64,000 nt of DNA, taken from Rickettsiaceae bacterium H1 (GTDB lineage Bacteria > Pseudomonadota > Alphaproteobacteria > Rickettsiales > Anaplasmataceae). The stretch is taken from positions 36,518-100,517 of the forward strand of contig JACDQH010000001.1 of the NCBI GenBank assembly GCA_018101195.1, given 5' to 3'. The stretch's first letter is position 1. Every line of letters starts with the position of its first letter. Below are positions 27,620 to 36,825 of this stretch, one piece after another. Under the pieces are notes generated by a model, which did no database searches, was not told where the DNA came from, and saw nothing but the letters and a program-made list of their open reading frames with translations. The position numbers and the translations under genes are program-made.

Positions 27620-28081
27620 TCAACATAACTTGTTTATTATATTCAATGTTCTATTCAATATGCAAGATGCAGCAATTTTATCATTTATTTTTTTAGTCTT
27701 ACTTTTTGATAAAAAAGAAAGCGCAGTAATTGCTTCTTTAGTAGAAAGAGTCTCGTCTTGCATATAAACGTTAATTCGATATTTTTGCGATATTTTTTCT
27801 GCAAAAGCAAAAATTTTTTCCACCCATAATCGATCTTTAATTTCTGAGTTTTCGGGAAAACCAATTACGATTGCAGTACAATCTTGTTTTTTAAATAAGA
27901 AATTAATATAACCAAAATCTTTTTTGATATTTACTCTTTTATAAGTCGAATGAGGACTGGAAATCATAATTTTTCTATCGCTAAACGCAATTCCAATATT
28001 TTTTTCGCCCAAATCCAAACCCATAATTCTTTTACCGTTAATAAGGTAAGGTAAAAATTTCCGTATATCAGTAAATATCAC
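27620..28081 (-). CDS. ruvX: Holliday junction resolvase-like RuvX (YqgF)
   Basis: 153 aa. RNase H-fold protein of the YqgF family, implicated in 16S rRNA 5' processing and recombination. Conserved acidic sites are visible: MGLDLGEKNIGIAFSD (first Asp), IVIGFPENS, DETLSTKEA, and NDKIAASCIL (last Asp). Its ATG overlaps the symporter stop by 4 nt, so the two are translationally coupled. The family name is firm; which of its activities is used here is not. Confidence 0.9.
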   Translation of the reverse strand: MIFTDIRKFLPYLINGKRIMGLDLGEKNIGIAFSDRKIMISSPHSTYKRVNIKKDFGYINFLFKKQDCTAIVIGFPENSEIKDRLWVEKIFAFAEKISQKYRINVYMQDETLSTKEAITALSFLSKSKTKKINDKIAASCILNRTLNIINKLC

Positions 28082-29196
28082 TTTTTATCAACAATTCTGG
28101 CAATGCAGATATCAGACCAAACATTTATCATGGTTTCAAACATATCCAATATGCTGTAAAGAGGTAATATCAGCCCCATAATATTCAAAGGCACGCCCAT
28201 GGCAATTAGGTAAGTGGTTGCCATAAAATAACACCCCATAGGTACTCCCGCATTACCTATTGCCGCTCCGACAGATAAAAACACCCACATAACCAAATCC
28301 ATTATAGAGAAATTAAAGCCATGACTTTCGGAAACAAAAAGAACGGTTATCAAGATAAACGCAGCACATGCATTCATATTGATTGTTGAGCAAATAGGCA
28401 GTGAAAACGAAGATACTTTTTCCGAAACACCTAAATCGCATTGAACACATTTCAGAGTTGTCGGCAAAGTAGCACCGGAAGATTTGGAAAAAAACGCCAA
28501 AGCGAGTGCAGGAGAAGAACCTCGGAAAGTTTCGATTGGTGAAATTCCTTTTATTTTCAGCAACAACGGTAAAACAACAAAAGCTTGTAAAAAATTAGCT
28601 AAAGATACGCAAATTATATAGAGCAATATGCTGTTTACTTCTTGAACGGTTTCCAAATTGTTTAAAAACGATACAACAAATGCCCAAATAGCTAAAGGAA
28701 GTAACTTTAAAATAAATTGAGTTACCTGCAATATTAAATCAAACAGTACAGAAAACAGATTGTTTATCGTTTTCCTTTTTTCCGCTTCCATGGTTAAAGA
28801 GGCAATTCCCATAACAAAGGCAATTAACATTACCCCTATTATGTTATTATCTAAAAATACTTGAACAAAATTAGTCGGAACCAGATTTAATATATAATGA
28901 GAAAAATTACTTCCTTCGGAAAAAATGTTATTATCTTTTACGGTTTCAGCTGCTAAATGAGAAGCAGGGTTGATTAATAAATATAAAATTAAAGAGATAA
29001 TCGCAGCAATTATCGTAGTAAAAAGAGTATAATAGATAATTTTTTTTGCTAAATTTTTTAATTCGATAAGGTTATCTAAACCCGATAAAGTGGAAAGTAT
29101 CGAAAAAAATACCACGGGCAAGCTAATTAGCTTTAACAAGCCAATAAAAACCTCGCTGACAACTTCTGCAACACTAAACAGCCAGTTACTTTGCAA
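28078..29196 (-). CDS. dicarboxylate/amino acid:cation symporter (5' end lost by homopolymer frameshift)
   Basis: 372 aa open part. DAACS (GltP/DctA) family: GLLKLISLPVVFFSILSTLSGL, a Ser-rich re-entrant loop (FSKSSGATLPTTLKC), NMNACAAFILITVLFV (the NMDGTA-type motif, here NMNACA) and the final helix pair. The open frame has no ATG near its start. An ATG at 29267 begins MRLNKKQYFNS in a neighbouring frame and joins this one if the T9 run (A9 at 29227-29235 on plus) had ten bases; the restored protein is 396 aa with the missing first helix (FFFVLIASVATYYL). Transports glutamate, aspartate or C4-dicarboxylates by family. Overlaps ruvX by 4 nt. Confidence 0.8.
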   Translation of the reverse strand: MQSNWLFSVAEVVSEVFIGLLKLISLPVVFFSILSTLSGLDNLIELKNLAKKIIYYTLFTTIIAAIISLILYLLINPASHLAAETVKDNNIFSEGSNFSHYILNLVPTNFVQVFLDNNIIGVMLIAFVMGIASLTMEAEKRKTINNLFSVLFDLILQVTQFILKLLPLAIWAFVVSFLNNLETVQEVNSILLYIICVSLANFLQAFVVLPLLLKIKGISPIETFRGSSPALALAFFSKSSGATLPTTLKCVQCDLGVSEKVSSFSLPICSTINMNACAAFILITVLFVSESHGFNFSIMDLVMWVFLSVGAAIGNAGVPMGCYFMATTYLIAMGVPLNIMGLILPLYSILDMFETMINVWSDICIARIVDKK

Positions 29197-29277
29197 ATAA
29201 TAAGTAGCTACCGAAGCTATTAAAACAAAAAAAAACTATTAAAATATTGTTTTTTATTTAGTCTCATTCTTTGTCTA

Positions 29278-29496
29278 CTATACAACCTGTGCTGAATTTT
29301 TACTTTCAACCTTAGCACAACAACACTTGGTTGTTAAAATTCCTAAACCAATACCGGAGGCAATAAGTGCCGCCACTATTGACACAGCCAATATTGTGAA
29401 TGCAACAGGATTTTGAATTGCTAAAGAGCCGGCACCTTTACCGACATTTACAAAACCTTGCCCAAGGTCTTTAATATTTTGTTCTATACCTGGCAT
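29278..29496 (-). CDS. small single-helix membrane protein
   Basis: 72 aa, no family recognised. The start is ATG 29496 (MPGIEQNIKDLGQGF), chosen over an upstream ATG at 29514 because GGAG lies 6 nt before it. A Gly/Asn-rich amphipathic N-terminus leads to one hydrophobic helix (VAFTILAVSIVAALIASGIGLGIL, about residues 30-53), then a short tail with CCCAK. The stretch GIGLGI resembles c-ring-like glycine helices but nothing else supports that. It ends just before the lost start of the symporter and may share its transcript. Confidence 0.5.
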   Translation of the reverse strand: MPGIEQNIKDLGQGFVNVGKGAGSLAIQNPVAFTILAVSIVAALIASGIGLGILTTKCCCAKVESKNSAQVV

Positions 29497-29644
29497 TTTT
29501 TCTCCAAAAAACAATAAAAAAATGATAGCAGAAATTTAAAGTTATGCAACCATGTAATATACAAATGTAACTTTATTAATAATATTTACATATCTTAATT
29601 AGTATTACATAAATAATTATCATTTTAATTTTGTAGGTAAATAA

Positions 29645-30088
29645 ATGAAAGAATCAGTTTTACATGAAAACAATCACGATAACTTAGCTATATGCTATCT
29701 TCCCAAAATACGCAGGATAAAAGTTTATGATAAAAGCGGTAACGAATATCAAGGTTATATTAATTTGGGAATTAATCCCGAGATTCCAGATCACGAAATA
29801 AAAGAGGACGGAGTCCACGTGCACATGAAATTACATTTTTCAAATGAAAATAGAGGTTATTTATTTGATATCGAACAGTTATATAATTCGATTAATAAAG
29901 AAAATCATCTCGGTAATTTATTAAACACTAAAATTTGTGAAATAAATAAAGGTTATTGCATCGAACCTCTACATTCCGGTTTTGATTACGCATATTTGAA
30001 TAATCATCCTACAGAGGAGATTTATATTTCAACAAACGATTTTAAAATAGATGTTTTGTCCGGTTTCGATTACTTACCGATTAATTGA
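29645..30088 (+). CDS. hypothetical protein, 147 aa
   Basis: Not recognised. Hydrophilic, acidic, no signal peptide or membrane segment. It contains an unusual HVHMKLHF stretch near residue 58 (VHVHMKLHFSNENRGYLFD) and ends in a repeated phrase: SGFDYAYLNN and SGFDYLPIN. The ATG at 29645 is preceded by TAGGTAAATAA, a modest ribosome site, and by AT-rich DNA with TATTACAT. Flanked by unrelated genes on the opposite strand. Confidence 0.55.
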   Translation: MKESVLHENNHDNLAICYLPKIRRIKVYDKSGNEYQGYINLGINPEIPDHEIKEDGVHVHMKLHFSNENRGYLFDIEQLYNSINKENHLGNLLNTKICEINKGYCIEPLHSGFDYAYLNNHPTEEIYISTNDFKIDVLSGFDYLPIN

Positions 30089-30107
30089 TTGAAAGTATAA
30101 ACACAAA

Positions 30108-31130
30108 TTAATATCCGGTGCGGTATCTTTTAACTATAGTAAATGCAATTGCATTTAGCACCCAAGTCACTATAAATAAAACAAAGCCCAAAGCATAAGC
30201 CGATAAAGTGACAGGACTGCTAAAATCATTATCTCCTTTTAATATCGTAGCAATTTGCACGGTCACGGTAGTAATAGAGTTCAGCGGATTCAAAGTTAAA
30301 TTAGCTCTAACTCCAGTTGCCATCAAAACCACCATGGTTTCACCGATTGCGCGAGTAACGGCAAGTAGTACCGCACTGAAAATACCTGGCATCGACGACG
30401 GTAGAACTACTTTGAATAGTGCTTCCGCTCTGGTACTGCCCAGTGCCAATGCACCGTAATATAAACTTTTAGGTACTGCTTGAATTATATCGTCAACCAA
30501 AGAAGTAATAAGAGGTATAATCATGATTCCTATCACTATTCCTGCCGATATTGCGTTTTCGAATGATGCTTCCAAACCAATATAAGTAGCCAATTTATAA
30601 AAAAACGGCGAAACTATGTTCATAGCGAAATATCCATAAATTACCGTTGGTATCCCTGCCAACAACTCGATTACGGGTTTTATTATGTCACGTTCTTTGT
30701 TTGTTGCGTATTTACTTAAATATATAGCAGAAAATAATCCGATAGGAGTAGCAAAAGATATTGCGATTATCATAACGAAAAACGTTCCGAACAATAACGG
30801 AATTATACCGAACATCATGACTATTTCACCACTTTCGTTAATAGTATTATAGGGTTTCCATTCCGTGCCGAATAAAAAGTTTGTCCACGAAATCATTTGA
30901 AAAAACTTTCGGGATTCATGAAAAAGAGACAACACTATTAAAACTGTTATCACCAAAGACAAAAATGTTGCAACTTTCATAGATAACTTGAGCGTAAAAT
31001 GAGGAAAAGTTAAAATAAAAACAACAATTATAGAAGAAAACCCTATGACAAACAGAAATCTATCGGTAATAAGGAATAAAAGTGCTATTGCCACTATACT
31101 AAAGTTGTAAAAAAACAATTTTGGAATCAT
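30108..31130 (-). CDS. pstC: phosphate ABC transporter permease
   Basis: 340 aa, inner-membrane permease of the Pst phosphate importer. Eight or so hydrophobic segments; the first two (residues 8-50) precede a periplasmic domain with the family phrase WNFLFGTEW-like (SWTNFLFGTEWKPY), followed by FGIIPLLFGTFFVMIIAI and FSAIYLSKYATNKERDIIKPVIELLAGIPTVIYGYFA. The cytoplasmic coupling loop (EAxxxG) is GALALGSTRAEALFKVVLPSSMPGI. No pstA, pstB or pstS is adjacent in the window. Confidence 0.92.
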   Translation of the reverse strand: MIPKLFFYNFSIVAIALLFLITDRFLFVIGFSSIIVVFILTFPHFTLKLSMKVATFLSLVITVLIVLSLFHESRKFFQMISWTNFLFGTEWKPYNTINESGEIVMMFGIIPLLFGTFFVMIIAISFATPIGLFSAIYLSKYATNKERDIIKPVIELLAGIPTVIYGYFAMNIVSPFFYKLATYIGLEASFENAISAGIVIGIMIIPLITSLVDDIIQAVPKSLYYGALALGSTRAEALFKVVLPSSMPGIFSAVLLAVTRAIGETMVVLMATGVRANLTLNPLNSITTVTVQIATILKGDNDFSSPVTLSAYALGFVLFIVTWVLNAIAFTIVKRYRTGY

Positions 31131-31176
31131 TACGCTTAGAATATAATAACAGCTGACTGAATTTGTAAAACAAAAG

Positions 31177-32298
31177 ATGCATTACGACGTAATAATTTCC
31201 GGAGCGGGAATGGCAGGAATGACTTTGGCCGTTGCTTTCAAAGCTTGTGGTTTCTCAGTAACAGTAATAGAAAAATCACCTCCAAAATTCGACGAAAGGA
31301 CCACTGCCTTAAACCATTTAACAAAAAAATTTTTTCAAAAATATAAAATATGGGAATTTATTGAGAACCATATTCAACCAATATCCGATATTTTTACCGT
31401 AGAAGGAAAATCAACTTCGTATTTACATTACGATCATAGAATTAGCGGTAACGACCCGATGGGTTATGTCGTGAAAAATCGTGCGATAAAAAAAGCTCTG
31501 GATTCTTTCAAAGTAGAAAAATTATCACCTTTAACATACGAAAAGATAAATAATTATGGAAACAGAGTAGAATTAACTTTAAGTAACGATAAAAAGTTAT
31601 CGGCAGACTTATTCGTTTGTGCCGAAGGTAAAAATTCACATATATACGAATTGCTAGGCATCAAGCGCATTATACGCAAGTACAACCAATCTTGCGTAAT
31701 TTGTAACGTAGAGCACATAGAAAATCACCAAGCTATTGCTCAAGAACGCTTTTATCCCACCGGCCCTTTTGCTTTATTGCCCATGAAAGGAGATTTTTTT
31801 TCATCGCTAATTTGGACTGCCGAAACCGAAATGGCAGAAAATTTAATAAAATTATCTAAAAACGAATTGATCCGTGAAATTAACAAACATTGTAATTTTC
31901 ATATCACTAAAATAATTAGCAATATTCAGTTATACCCCATAAATATTAGTCTTGCTCGCAAATATTATAAAAATCGCATTCTGTTAATGGGAGACGTCAT
32001 GCAATCGATTCATCCCGTTGCCGGACAAGGCTTTAACTTAATAATTCGCAATATCGAAAATTTAATAACACAGATCGGCAAATACGCAATTACCAAAAAA
32101 GCATTACAAAAATTCTCTCAAGATCGGATCATAGATAATTTATTGATGGCAGGAACAACACATTCGTTAGTTAAACTTTTTTCCAATAACAATAAAATGT
32201 TAAAAACAATCCGTAGTACCGGATTAACAATTTTACAAGAGCTACCTTTCATAAAACGCAAGTTGGTTAATTACGCTATGGGAAAAAATTATTGTTAA
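31177..32298 (+). CDS. ubiquinone biosynthesis FAD-dependent monooxygenase (UbiH/Coq6 family)
   Basis: 373 aa flavoprotein hydroxylating the ring of ubiquinone precursors. Motifs: N-terminal dinucleotide fold VIISGAGMAGMTLA (residues 5-18), the family DERTTALNH at about 42-50, and the second FAD motif GDVMQSIHPVAGQGFNLIIRN at about 272-292. Which ring position it acts on (ubiH, ubiF or ubiI) cannot be told from sequence alone. Ubiquinone feeds the petABC complex encoded at the right end of the window. Confidence 0.87.
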   Translation: MHYDVIISGAGMAGMTLAVAFKACGFSVTVIEKSPPKFDERTTALNHLTKKFFQKYKIWEFIENHIQPISDIFTVEGKSTSYLHYDHRISGNDPMGYVVKNRAIKKALDSFKVEKLSPLTYEKINNYGNRVELTLSNDKKLSADLFVCAEGKNSHIYELLGIKRIIRKYNQSCVICNVEHIENHQAIAQERFYPTGPFALLPMKGDFFSSLIWTAETEMAENLIKLSKNELIREINKHCNFHITKIISNIQLYPINISLARKYYKNRILLMGDVMQSIHPVAGQGFNLIIRNIENLITQIGKYAITKKALQKFSQDRIIDNLLMAGTTHSLVKLFSNNNKMLKTIRSTGLTILQELPFIKRKLVNYAMGKNYC

Positions 32299-32371
32299 AA
32301 TTTTGACTTTTTATAATGTAGTATTAATGAGTTACGATATTTCAAATTAATTTAGGGAAGAAAAATAGAAA

Positions 32372-34330
32372 GCGGGTATCAATCAAAACAAGGTCAACTT
32401 ACTTTTTTTCCAGAAGTAAAAAAAGTAAAGTTTCGTCACATTTCAAGCACAAGCGTACCAATATGGAAACAGAGCAAGTTAGTTTTATCAGATAGTAATA
32501 AAGTAAAATGGCTGTTCCGACAAGCAATTATAAAAGAAGAAGTAAAACGATTTTTACAAAAAAAAGGAGGTTTAAAGAGAAAGAAAAACTGCAACACAGC
32601 TTAAAAGAAGAACTAAAAAAAGTAAGAATATCGGTAATAGCTTATAGCGATTTATCCCGGTAATATTAAATTTGTTATGGAAACTCTTGACATTCATGAA
32701 GTTTCAATAGTTAAATGCACAGAAACCGAAAAATTAACACAATATGGAACTTATCCAATAATTAATATGTGCGCAAAAGCATTATATTAGTAAGCCAAAA
32801 TTAGCTATTGTCAAAAGTTGGAAAAAAATTGATAACAAAAGTTATTTAACATAAAATCTCCCAGAATGTCTAACTGATAATGGTTTTCAATGCAGAATTA
32901 TTGAAACCCAAGACAGTGTTTACCCGGAGTACATAGCTAAACTTATTTACACCAAGCCGGAATTAAAAAAAGTAATAGCAAGAAAAAGGTTAGAGTTAAA
33001 ACTTAAAATCTTTCATGAGAATGATATAGAACGAACCTTCTCCGCAAAAAATTTTAGTTATTGATTTTGATAAGACGATAGTTACAGGTCACATGCATAG
33101 CTATTTTAAAAACAATTTAACTCATGTAGTGATTCGAATTTATACAAGTATCCTCACAGGAAGAAACCCAAAGGTTGGTATGATGAAACAAAGAAAAACG
33201 AAGCTTTAGAAAAAGTAATAGGTTTCGGTTGGGATAATAGAGAAGCTTTTTAAAGTATTTCTCACAGAATACCTTAATCGTCATGAAAACACACTAGCAA
33301 ATAAGATGATAAAAAACGTTTAAAAACGACAAAAAGCTTAGGCCTGACTGAAGTGCGAGTAAGAATGTTTTTAGACAAAAACGAAGGATTTAGGAATGAA
33401 GAGCGGTTAAAGCAAATTTTAAAATAAGTCCAAGAAGAAAAAGGGGGAAAGTGTGGATTAAGCTTTGGCATCTATCCTTATGCAATAAAAATAGCTATGA
33501 AAAAGTCAATGAGAAAAGACCAAGCCAACAAAATCAATATCATTACATCCCCCAAAACCACCTTTGTAGGGAACCCAATAAATTTAATTCATAAAAATCT
33601 CAACTAACGACATAAAAACAAGCCTTCTCTATTAAATTTACTCACGTAAGGATTGAAAATACCGCTTAAGTCAGATAATACAGGAAGAGAATATTGAAAA
33701 TTCTCAAGATTTAGGTTGCATTACCATTCATGCTCTTGTTTCGAGACACTTCAATTTAGACAAAACGGAAAAATTTATCAATTGCCAAAAATCAACAGAA
33801 CACAACTGAAGAAAATAAGAGGAAACACGATAGATGCAGACATCTTTTTAGAGCTTTGCTTGATTCCGACAAAACCATAATTCAAGATCATATATTGGAA
33901 AGATATTTCCTAGATCTTTTCCATATCTGATAGAAACTTAGCTAAGAAACAAGTAAAACAATTTTTAGACAATACCGGATGATTTAGTAGAAACCTAGAA
34001 GCATTGATCAGCATTTCAACCAAGACATTAAAAAACAAAATGGACATAGATATAGTAAATTTTGGTGAACACCCAAACGGCATAAAGTCGGCACTTAAAA
34101 TTTTACTGAAAGAAGGAACCAAAAAACATTAGAGAAGCACACGATAAATCCTTTATCCGACTATCTGAAAGATGAAGCGTTTTACTCTTGTAAATTCGAA
34201 CGAAGATATTGCTTTAGTCGATAATGACAAAGTAACTATCGATCACGCTCGAAAAAAGATTTTGTTGCAATTTACGCTAAAAAGGGAAAGAAGATTATTT
34301 ACAACAAATAATGGAATTCATTAACTCTAA
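32372..34330 (+). pseudogene. decayed multi-module gene with three HAD-like motifs
   Basis: No intact frame, but coding-like stretches appear in shifting plus-strand frames: KFRHISSTSVPIWKQ (from about 32425), IKFVMETLDIHEVSIVKC (32669), QKILVIDFDKTIVTGH (33042), KSLGLTEVRVRMFLDK (about 33332), GLSFGIYPYAIKIAMKK (33455), LLDSDKTIIQDHILE (33856) and NFGEHPNGIKSALKI (34059). Three sites match the HAD nucleophile pattern DxDx(T/V): DFDKT (33063-33077), DSDKT (33862-33876) and DNDKV (34220-34234). Modules also share VxxFLxxxxGF and FGxYPxxIKxAxK phrases, so an ancestral protein of several related modules is implied. Boundaries are approximate. Confidence 0.6.
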
Positions 34331-34415
34331 ACAAATTGCAAAACCTAGCACAAACCAATAAGAAGCGGAGTGTGAACCACAAACAAAAATCTTCTATGCC
34401 GAGAAGAGCATAAAC

Positions 34416-35684
34416 TTAATTTTGTTCTCCCACGTTTTCAATATATATTCCTTCTGGCCAATCTACCAGCTTTACCGCTGCATAAGCTTTTCTGCGGGCA
34501 TCTTCCAAGGTATCTCCGGATGCCACCATGTTCAGCACTCTTCCGCCATTTGCCAGTATTTTACCTTCTTCTTCCTTTGTTCCCGCATGAAAAACTACCA
34601 CGTCTTTTAAGTACTTGAGCTTTTCCAAGCCTCTTATTACCGACCCAGTAATATATTTTAACGGGTAACCTTTACTAGCCATTACTACGCATACCGAATG
34701 CTTGCCATTCCACTCTATACTTTCATTATGCAACATACCTTTCACAGTTTTCAATATCAGAGACAGTAAATCGCTTTTTAATCTAACAACTATGCTTTGT
34801 GTTTCCGGGTCACCCAAACGAACATTATACTCTAATAATTTCGGTCCATTTTCGGTAATCATAATACCAGCAAACAATACGCCTTTAAACTGAATCCCCA
34901 TACTTGAAAGAGAAGAAACCATCGGATAAATAATTTTACGCATTATTACGCTATCTATACCCAGCTGAGATGGAGAAAAAGAACCCATTCCTCCGGTATT
35001 ATAAGATCTATCGCCATAACTTATAGATTTATAATCCCGTGCCAAACCTATGGGAATAATACTGTTACCATCAAATAAGGAAAAAAAGCTCACTTCGGTG
35101 CCAGATAAAAATTCTTCTATAATTATCGTCAAACCTGCTTCACCAAACTTACCTCTGAGCATTTCGTCGATTGTATTATCCGCTTCTTCGGTAGTTTTGC
35201 AGATTACCACGCCTTTACCACCCGCCAAACCGTCCGCTTTAATTACAATAGGTAAACCGCGAACGCGAACATAATCTTTTGCAGATCTCGCGTCAGAAAA
35301 ACAAGCATATTTTGCTGTCGGAATATTGTTCATTCTACATATATCTTTTGCAAAAGATTTTGACGACTCTAATTGCGCAGCAACTTTATTCGGACCAAAT
35401 ACTAAAATTCCCTCGGAAATCAAGGCATCTGCCAAACCCATTGCCAAATACTTTTCAGGACCGATGATAACCAAATCTATTTGTTGCTGTTTACAAAATA
35501 AAGAAACGTTCAAACTATTATTACAATCCAATTGAATATATTTCGCTACTTCGCCAGTACCATAGATTTTTCCCGTTACGTATAATTTACCAAGAATCGG
35601 TGATTTGCTAATAGCCCACAGTATAGCATGTTCTCTACCGCCACCTCCTACTATAAGTACGTTTATTTTTTTAGATTCTTGCAT
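34416..35684 (-). CDS. purD: phosphoribosylamine--glycine ligase
   Basis: 422 aa, ATP-grasp enzyme joining phosphoribosylamine and glycine in purine synthesis. Motifs: VGGGGREHAILWA at the N-terminus (residues 12-24), PEKYLAMGLADAL, FAKDICRMNNIPTA, IKADGLAGGKGVVI (ATP-grasp lysine loop, about 148-161), and YNVRLGDPETQ near residue 290. Full length for the family. It stands alone on the minus strand. Together with purC at 41060 it shows that a de novo purine route is kept, unlike in Rickettsia. Confidence 0.95.
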   Translation of the reverse strand: MQESKKINVLIVGGGGREHAILWAISKSPILGKLYVTGKIYGTGEVAKYIQLDCNNSLNVSLFCKQQQIDLVIIGPEKYLAMGLADALISEGILVFGPNKVAAQLESSKSFAKDICRMNNIPTAKYACFSDARSAKDYVRVRGLPIVIKADGLAGGKGVVICKTTEEADNTIDEMLRGKFGEAGLTIIIEEFLSGTEVSFFSLFDGNSIIPIGLARDYKSISYGDRSYNTGGMGSFSPSQLGIDSVIMRKIIYPMVSSLSSMGIQFKGVLFAGIMITENGPKLLEYNVRLGDPETQSIVVRLKSDLLSLILKTVKGMLHNESIEWNGKHSVCVVMASKGYPLKYITGSVIRGLEKLKYLKDVVVFHAGTKEEEGKILANGGRVLNMVASGDTLEDARRKAYAAVKLVDWPEGIYIENVGEQN

Positions 35685-35756
35685 GTAAAACAGGAAAATA
35701 TAAACTTATGGTCATACGTGTTATAGTATGATTCAGTATTTGTTACAAGAGCAGTC

Positions 35757-36443
35757 ATGAAAAGATCACTTTTCCTTCTATGTTTACTTATTTGGCTAAA
35801 ACCCACCCCAAGTTTTTCTCATCCGGCAATCGATTTATACAATCAAGGAATAGACCTGATCGGTGAAAATAAATTATCGAATGCAATAGAAAAATTTCAA
35901 CAAGTGCAACTTATGTATCCCTTTTCATTTTGTGCAATGAAAGCTCAACTGATGTCATCTTTCATCAGTTATGTAAAGGGGGATTATTTGGCATCAGCAT
36001 CTGATGCCGAAAAATATATAGAAATTTATTCTAATTCCAACCAAATAGAATATGCATACTATTTACTTGCCATGTCTTATTATAAGCAAATCGATACTAT
36101 AGAACGCGATAACACTATTGCCGATCAAGCTTTAGGTGCTTTTAACGAAATAATACTAACGTTCTCAGAAAGTAAGTACGTAAGAGCGGCAAAAGTAAAA
36201 CGTCACGAGATACTGAACTACCTCGCTGCAAAAGAAATGAATATCGGTCTTTTTTATTTACGTATAGGTAATTACATACCGGCAATCGGTCGCTTCAAAA
36301 ACATAATTTCCAGCTACCCCGAAACCGATTACGTCCCAGAAGCAACCTATAGGTTAACCGAAGTATTTAACGCATTAAATTTACCTAAAGAACAAGAATA
36401 TTATGCTGAAAAGTTAGGTGAAAATTTTCCAAACAACAATTAA
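35757..36443 (+). CDS. bamD: outer membrane assembly protein BamD, apparently without lipobox
   Basis: 228 aa TPR protein of the beta-barrel assembly machine. A signal sequence (MKRSLFLLCLLIWLKPTPSFS) is followed by five TPR units (PAIDLYNQGIDLIGENKLSNAIEKFQQVQLMYPFS; TIADQALGAFNEIILTFSESKYV; GLFYLRIGNYIPAIGRFKNIISSYPETDYV), the last two typical of BamD. Oddly, no cysteine follows the signal region, whereas BamD is normally a lipoprotein; the only nearby Cys is residue 9 inside the hydrophobic core. Either it is a soluble periplasmic form or Cys9 is used in an atypical way. Confidence 0.88.
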   Translation: MKRSLFLLCLLIWLKPTPSFSHPAIDLYNQGIDLIGENKLSNAIEKFQQVQLMYPFSFCAMKAQLMSSFISYVKGDYLASASDAEKYIEIYSNSNQIEYAYYLLAMSYYKQIDTIERDNTIADQALGAFNEIILTFSESKYVRAAKVKRHEILNYLAAKEMNIGLFYLRIGNYIPAIGRFKNIISSYPETDYVPEATYRLTEVFNALNLPKEQEYYAEKLGENFPNNN

Positions 36444-36499
36444 GACTTGAAAGTTATGTTATTAAGTGATACCCTACATTTTCTTGTATTTATTAATTA

Positions 36500-36718
36500 G
36501 TGTCGAAAAATCAATTAATTATAGTGGAAGGTGTGGTAAAAACAGCTTTACCCAGTGCTGTCTTCGAAGTTCAGATAAACAATACCAATATTACTATTAT
36601 CGGCCATATTTCAGGTAAAATCCGTAAAAGCAGAGTTAAAATACTACCCGGTGACAAAGTGACAATGGAATTCAGCAAACACGATAAAACAAAAGGGCGC
36701 ATTATTCGCAGAAAGTAA
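36500..36718 (+). CDS. infA: translation initiation factor IF-1
   Basis: 72 aa, S1/OB-fold protein with GTG start at 36500. Typical phrases: IVEGVVKTALPSAVFEV, ITIIGHISGKIRKSRVKILPGDKVTMEFS and a basic tail KTKGRIIRRK. Length and fold match the family. Coupling to bamD upstream is possible (56 bp gap). A degraded copy of its last 75 bp follows immediately. Confidence 0.95.
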   Translation: MSKNQLIIVEGVVKTALPSAVFEVQINNTNITIIGHISGKIRKSRVKILPGDKVTMEFSKHDKTKGRIIRRK

Positions 36719-36800
36719 AATCAAAATATTACCGTGACAGAGTGACAATGGAATTTAGCAAACACGATAAGACAAAAGAGTACATTGTGCGCAAGATTTG
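36719..36800 (+). repeat. partial duplication of the infA 3' end
   Basis: The sequence from about 36722 repeats infA from about 36638: AAAATACTACCCGGTGACAA versus AAAATATTACCGTGACAGA, then GTGACAATGGAATT and AGCAAACACGATAA in both, with scattered substitutions and a small deletion that breaks the frame. It encodes nothing on its own. Best read as an old tandem duplication that is decaying. Confidence 0.8.
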
Positions 36801-36825
36801 TAAAAAAGTGAAAATTTATTTTAAT

